From: Elioraea thermophila (ex Habib et al. 2022)
GTDB taxonomy: Bacteria; Pseudomonadota; Alphaproteobacteria; Acetobacterales; Acetobacteraceae
Assembly: GCF_003336755.1 (NCBI RefSeq)
Contig: NZ_QMDI01000006.1
Location: forward strand, 186,001-250,000
Direction: 5' to 3'
DNA: 64,000 bases
Part shown: one piece after another, positions 59,965-64,000 of the stretch
Position numbering within the stretch: the first letter of the stretch is position 1
Layout of the letters: each line of letters opens with the position of its first letter
Notes under the pieces: model-generated
Seen by the model: only the letters and a program-made list of their open reading frames with translations
Told to the model about the DNA's origin: nothing
Databases searched by the model: none
Translations under genes and position numbers: made by a program

Positions 59965-60975
59965 TCACTCGGCGGCGGCCCGCGTCTCCTCGCGCTCGAT
60001 CAGCGCGCGCAGCATCCGCCGCATGATCACGCCCGGCTTGTCGGAGGGCATGTTCATCTCGCGCCCGGTCTGATCGAGCGGCACGTCCGGGTCGGTCGAT
60101 TCCAGGATGTCGCGGTCCTCCGCCGTCACCTGGCGGTCGAAGGCGATCACCTTCTCCGCCGGCGCGTCCGCCTCCGTGTCGTTGCGGTACACCCACTGGC
60201 AGATCTGGCTGGTGCGGTCGTCGATCGGGGTGGCGGCGGTGACGATGGAATGGATCAGCCCGTTCGGATAGCGGATGCGCAGCTTGCGCAGGAACGGCAT
60301 CCACCAGCGCGCCGTCATGTGCCGCACCGTCCGCTCCTCCGCCATGCGCAGGAGCTCCTTCTGCATCGGCGGGTTCACCACCGGCACCTCGGAGCGGAAG
60401 ACGAAGCCGTCGGCGAACTCCTCCACCTCCGACTTGGCGGGCTCGGGGTGGCCCATGTCGCCGAACGAGGCGCGATGGACGAAGGCGAAGTGCGCGTTGT
60501 CGAAGGAGTTCTCCATCACCCGCAGCCCCGAGGTGGCCCAGGGTTCGTAGAACTCGTCGATGCGGCGGAAACCCTCGGCCTCCTCCTCGAACTCGGGGAT
60601 CGGGAAGAGCGGTTCGGCGAGCGCGCCCCAGACATAGCCGTAGCGTTCGGCGCAGGGGAACGAGGCCACCCGCATGTTGGTGCGGCCCTGCTTGTCCACC
60701 GGACGTTGTGGGACGCGCACCACCGTGCCCTCGTGGTCGAACTCCCAGCCGTGATAGCCGCAGGCGAGCACGCCGTTGTGGTAGAAGCCCTTGGAGAGCT
60801 TGGCCGTGCGGTGGCAGCAGCGGTCCTCGAGCAGGGAGGGCCTGCCCTCACCGTCGCGCCAGACGACGAGATCCCGCCCCAACAGGCGGAACGGCTTCGG
60901 CCCGTCCGCCAGCTGTGCCGCGGGGATCAGCGGATACCAGAAGCGGGCGAGGATCGGGGTCTCGGTCGGGCGCAT
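59965..60975 (-). CDS. Rieske-type aromatic ring-hydroxylating oxygenase
   Basis: A 336-residue Rieske non-haem iron oxygenase alpha subunit. The [2Fe-2S] ligands follow CxH-x16-CxxH: DRCCHR and ACGYHGW. The catalytic iron site has NSFDNAHFAFVH with the two His ligands. It lies alone; no ferredoxin or reductase gene is adjacent, as for the one-component-terminal type (VanA-like or pheophorbide oxygenase-like). The substrate is unknown. ATG 60975. Confidence 0.85.
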   Translation of the reverse strand: MRPTETPILARFWYPLIPAAQLADGPKPFRLLGRDLVVWRDGEGRPSLLEDRCCHRTAKLSKGFYHNGVLACGYHGWEFDHEGTVVRVPQRPVDKQGRTNMRVASFPCAERYGYVWGALAEPLFPIPEFEEEAEGFRRIDEFYEPWATSGLRVMENSFDNAHFAFVHRASFGDMGHPEPAKSEVEEFADGFVFRSEVPVVNPPMQKELLRMAEERTVRHMTARWWMPFLRKLRIRYPNGLIHSIVTAATPIDDRTSQICQWVYRNDTEADAPAEKVIAFDRQVTAEDRDILESTDPDVPLDQTGREMNMPSDKPGVIMRRMLRALIEREETRAAAE

Positions 60976-61031
60976 CGAACGGTCTCCCTCCTGGACGGCG
61001 TGCGAGTCGAGCGTAGCAAAAGCGGTGCCCG

Positions 61032-62723
61032 TCAGCGCGCGTAGAGGCCCAAGGAGACGAACTGCCCGCGCGAGAGATTGAAGCCGTCGATCCGCGCCAC
61101 CTCGCGCACGGCAAGGCCCAGGCGGTCGGCCTCGGCGCGGAAGGCGGGCTCGTTGCGATCGCGCACCAGCGCGAGCCCCCGCGGGCGTTCGGCGAGATGC
61201 CGCGCCGCCTCCTCGCCACCGCGAAGGAGTCGCACGTCGGTGCCGACCAGGAAGACGAGCGAGGGTTCGTGGAAACCGACCGCGGCAAAAGGCCGCTCGG
61301 CGGCCGGCGGCCGCCCCCCCGTCGCCGACCAGTAGGCCGACGCCGCCTCGGCGATGCGCGGGGAGAGCCAGATCCCCCGTGCCTGGGGGATCACCCCCTG
61401 CAGGATCGCGCCATAGAGCACCACAGACCCGACGAGCCCCGCCGCGACCGCCCGCCTGGTGTCGGGCGCACGCACCCCCTGCCAGAGGATCCACCCGGCG
61501 GCGGCCAGCGCGAGCGGCAACCCCCACGGGGTGCCTCCCGCCACCACCGGAAGTGCCACGGCAAGCGCTGCGAGGCCGAGCGGAACGAGAAGCCAAAGCC
61601 CGAGCGACACCCGCGCCAGCCAACGCGGCGGCGGCTTGGCCGACGCATCGAGCAGCCAGCGCGCGGCGACCAGGAGCACGGCGGGGAAGGTGACGGAGAC
61701 GTAGTGCGGCAGCTTGGTCGGCAGGAGTTCGAACACGAGCCAGGTGGGCAGGATCCAGGCGAGCAGGACCCTGATGGCGGGCTCGCCCCGCCCGGCCCAG
61801 ACAGCGGGAATGGCGCGCAGCACGGCAAGCGAGGCGGGGAACAGGGTGACGGCGGCGAGCAGCAGGTGATAGCCGGGCGGCCCGCCGTGCTGCTCGTCGG
61901 CCCCCACCACCTTCTGGCCGAGATCGCCGCGGATCGCCTCGAGGAAGAAGGCGCCGTCGGTGGCGAGCCAGATCGCCACTCCCCAGGGCAGCACCACCGC
62001 GGCGGCGAGGGGCAGGCCCCAGGCAGGGCGGAGAGCACCGAGCCACGGCGACGGACGGCGGGCAAGCCGATCGCCCGCCCACAGCGCGAGGGCGGCGAGC
62101 CCCGCCACCATCGGCGCCACCGGCCCCTTGAGCAAGGTGCCGACCCCGAGGGCGAGCCAGAACCCCGCCGCCGCCCCCGAGCCGAAGCGTTCGGGTGCGA
62201 CCACCGCCCGCCCGAACAGCCCCATCATCACCGCGATGCTGCCCAAGAGAGCGGCATCCGTCTTCGCGATGTGCATCTCCACGGTGACGACGAGGGTGGC
62301 GGGGAGAAGCACCGCGGCGATGAGCGCCGCCTCGCGGCCGACAAGTGCGCGGCCGAGCCAGAAGGTGGCGAGCGCGGCAACAAGGCCACCGAGCGCGGAG
62401 GGCACGCGATAGGGCCAGATGTCGGTGCGCTCGGCCAAGCCAAGCGCCTCGGCGGCCGACACGGTTGCCGCCTGCGCCCAGTGGATCCCCACCGGCTTCT
62501 TGTTGCGCGCGACGTCGCCGAAGCGGATCTCGATGAAGTCCCCCGTCTCCAGCATCTGCTTCGTCGCCTGGGCGAAGCGGGACTCGTCGCGATCCGACGG
62601 CGGGATCGCGAACAAGCCCGGCGCGGCGAACAGGGCCCAGACGAGCAGGATGAGGAGGAGCGGCCGCCGGGTGGCGGTGAGGCGGGCGAAGAGGTCCGGC
62701 GGGGCCGGCTGTGTCGCGATCAT
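61032..62723 (-). CDS. ArnT-like glycosyltransferase (GT39/GT83 family)
   Basis: A 563-residue membrane glycosyltransferase with about twelve helices. The first periplasmic loop DRDESRFAQATKQMLETGD has the conserved acidic pair of the ArnT/PMT superfamily. Members transfer sugars from lipid-linked donors, for example aminoarabinose to lipid A. No arn genes are near, so the sugar and acceptor cannot be named. ATG 62723. Confidence 0.85.
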   Translation of the reverse strand: MIATQPAPPDLFARLTATRRPLLLILLVWALFAAPGLFAIPPSDRDESRFAQATKQMLETGDFIEIRFGDVARNKKPVGIHWAQAATVSAAEALGLAERTDIWPYRVPSALGGLVAALATFWLGRALVGREAALIAAVLLPATLVVTVEMHIAKTDAALLGSIAVMMGLFGRAVVAPERFGSGAAAGFWLALGVGTLLKGPVAPMVAGLAALALWAGDRLARRPSPWLGALRPAWGLPLAAAVVLPWGVAIWLATDGAFFLEAIRGDLGQKVVGADEQHGGPPGYHLLLAAVTLFPASLAVLRAIPAVWAGRGEPAIRVLLAWILPTWLVFELLPTKLPHYVSVTFPAVLLVAARWLLDASAKPPPRWLARVSLGLWLLVPLGLAALAVALPVVAGGTPWGLPLALAAAGWILWQGVRAPDTRRAVAAGLVGSVVLYGAILQGVIPQARGIWLSPRIAEAASAYWSATGGRPPAAERPFAAVGFHEPSLVFLVGTDVRLLRGGEEAARHLAERPRGLALVRDRNEPAFRAEADRLGLAVREVARIDGFNLSRGQFVSLGLYAR

Positions 62724-62803
62724 GCCGGGCTTGGGCGACCGGGCGGGCCGGAAGTCAAGCCCGGCCGGCTTGACAGGGACCAGGGCGGGGCGAGGAAGGG
62801 GCG

Positions 62804-64000
62804 ATGGCCCCCCCTTCCCCAGCCCATCGTCCCCTCCCCGCTGGCGCCGCGCCGCGCTCGGCCGCCATCGCGCTGCTCGAGGCCGTGGTGGGGCGGCGGC
62901 GCACGCTCGAGGAGGCGCTCGACTCCCTCCCGCCGCTCGATCCTCGCGATCGCGCCTTCGCCCACCTGCTCGCCGCCACCGTGCTGCGCCGCCTCGGCAC
63001 CCTCGATGCCGTGCTCGAGCCCTTCCTCCGCCGCCCGCCGCCCGAGGCGGTGCGGCACGCGCTCAGGCTCGGCGCGGCCCAGCTCCTCCTCCTCGGCACG
63101 CCGCCGCACGCCGCCGTCTCCGCCACCGTCGCCGCCGTGCGGGGCTTGCCGAAGGGCACGGCCTTCGCCGGGCTCGCCAACGCCGTGCTGCGGCGGATCG
63201 CCGGCGAAGGTCCCGCCGCCCTCGCCGGGCTCGATGCCCCGCGCCTCGACACCCCGGACTGGCTCTGGCGGGCCTGGCACGCCGCCTACGGGCCCGCCAC
63301 CGCGCGGGCGATCGCCGAGGCCCATGCGCGCGAAGCCCCGCTCGACCTCACCCTGAAACCCGGCCTCGACGCCGCGACGTGGGCGGAGCGGCTGGAGGCC
63401 AAGCTTCTCCCCACCGGCTCGCTTCGCCTCGCCTCCGCCGACCGTCCGGTTCCTTCCCTCCCCGGCTACGACGAGGGGGCGTGGTGGGTGCAGGACGCCG
63501 CCGCCGCCCTGCCCGCCCGTCTTCTTCGCCCTGCCGCTGGTGAACGGATCGCCGATCTTTGCGCCGCCCCCGGTGGCAAGACGGCGCAGCTCGCTGCCGC
63601 CGGCGCGGCGGTCACCGCCGTCGAGGCCTCGGCCGAACGCGCCAAGCGGCTGGCCGACAACCTCGGTCGCCTCGGCCTTGCCGCCGAGCTTGTCGTCGGC
63701 GACGCGCTCGCCTGGACCCCGGCCGACGCCTTCGACGCCGTGCTGCTCGATGCCCCCTGCACCGCGACCGGCACGATCCGCCGCCACCCGGACATTCCGC
63801 ACCTGAAGCGCCCGCGCGACCTCGGCCCGCTGGTGCAAGCGCAGAAGGCCCTGCTCGCCGCTGCCGCGCGCGTCACCCGCCCGGGCGGGCGCCTCGTCTA
63901 CGCCGTCTGCAGCCTGCAGCCGGAGGAGGGCGAGGGCGTGGTCGCCGAAGCCCCCTCGCTCGGCCTCGCGCCGGACCCCATTCGACCCGAGGAGGTAGCG
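62804..64000 (+). CDS. rsmB: 16S rRNA m5C967 methyltransferase RsmB (3' end beyond the window)
   Basis: Open from ATG 62804 to the window edge, 399 codons without a stop. It has an N-terminal NusB-like RNA-binding domain (about residues 18-150: RDRAFAHLLAATVLRRLG, HAAVSATVAAVRGLPKG) and a methyltransferase domain with SAM motif ADLCAAPGGKTAQLA and the catalytic Cys pair in LDAPCTATGTIRRHP and VYAVCSLQPEEGE. It probably lacks only a short C-terminus. Confidence 0.92.
   Translation, partial: MAPPSPAHRPLPAGAAPRSAAIALLEAVVGRRRTLEEALDSLPPLDPRDRAFAHLLAATVLRRLGTLDAVLEPFLRRPPPEAVRHALRLGAAQLLLLGTPPHAAVSATVAAVRGLPKGTAFAGLANAVLRRIAGEGPAALAGLDAPRLDTPDWLWRAWHAAYGPATARAIAEAHAREAPLDLTLKPGLDAATWAERLEAKLLPTGSLRLASADRPVPSLPGYDEGAWWVQDAAAALPARLLRPAAGERIADLCAAPGGKTAQLAAAGAAVTAVEASAERAKRLADNLGRLGLAAELVVGDALAWTPADAFDAVLLDAPCTATGTIRRHPDIPHLKRPRDLGPLVQAQKALLAAAARVTRPGGRLVYAVCSLQPEEGEGVVAEAPSLGLAPDPIRPEEVA

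Overview
The window is a 64 kb piece of chromosome from a very GC-rich alphaproteobacterium. The evidence is the gene set (yidC/rnpA/rpmH cluster, CnoX-type thioredoxin, IalB-like protein, Tim44-like protein, DUF1674, SqrR-type repressor) and a complete light-harvesting 2 (LH2) antenna operon. That makes it a purple or aerobic anoxygenic phototroph; a relative of the photosynthetic Acetobacteraceae is my guess, not something the sequence proves. Genes are tightly packed, with many ATGA/GTGA overlaps. No intergenic gap exceeds 300 bp, and I saw no phage, insertion sequence or CRISPR array.

Layout. 1-5 kb: bfd and a bacterioferritin gene with an internal stop, an OmpR-type two-component system, a phasin-like protein and an MFS carrier. 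4.8-9 kb: hrpB, tRNA-Gly(CCC), metZ, apaG. 9-11.2 kb: a MerA/Lpd-like flavoprotein overlapping a TVP38-type membrane protein. 11.4-15.6 kb: rpmH-rnpA-yidD-yidC-engB-argB. 15.6-17.5 kb: glnK-amtB behind a sigma54-like promoter and an NtrC-like site. 17.5-22 kb: ubiquinone-type hydroxylase, a YbaK deacylase, cnoX and small housekeeping genes.

22-33 kb: molybdenum hydroxylase functions. An orphan form II CoxL-type catalytic subunit (minus strand) is followed, after yraN, a PrpB-like lyase and an NhaD-like antiporter, by a plus-strand maturation operon: coxG, a 43-residue membrane peptide, coxD (MoxR), coxE (VWA), two half-XdhC genes and a molybdopterin-binding/MobA-like fusion. The small and medium subunits are not in the window.

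33-40.5 kb: rlmE, ppx, an RNA-type beta-CASP nuclease, then the LH2 operon pucB-pucA-pucC plus a downstream gene for an unrecognised protein with tandem 16-residue repeats. PucA has a long C-terminal extension. The promoter carries two perfect PpsR/CrtJ palindromes and a third degenerate one, spaced about 25 bp and laid over the -35, the -10 and the start region.

40.5-47 kb: a sulfur-transport pair (YeeE/YedE) divergent from a SqrR/BigR-type persulfide sensor; a Liv-type ABC transporter missing livG and most of livF; livF joined out of frame to a 3'-truncated metF. 46.6-64 kb: mostly housekeeping genes (lutA-like, mltA, Tim44-like, secB, dps, rlmN, htpX, panC, a Rieske oxygenase, an ArnT-like glycosyltransferase), ending in an rsmB gene cut by the window edge.

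The most interesting items are the puc-linked repeat protein and extended PucA, the tandem PpsR promoter, the metF/livF junction and the amber codon in bfr.
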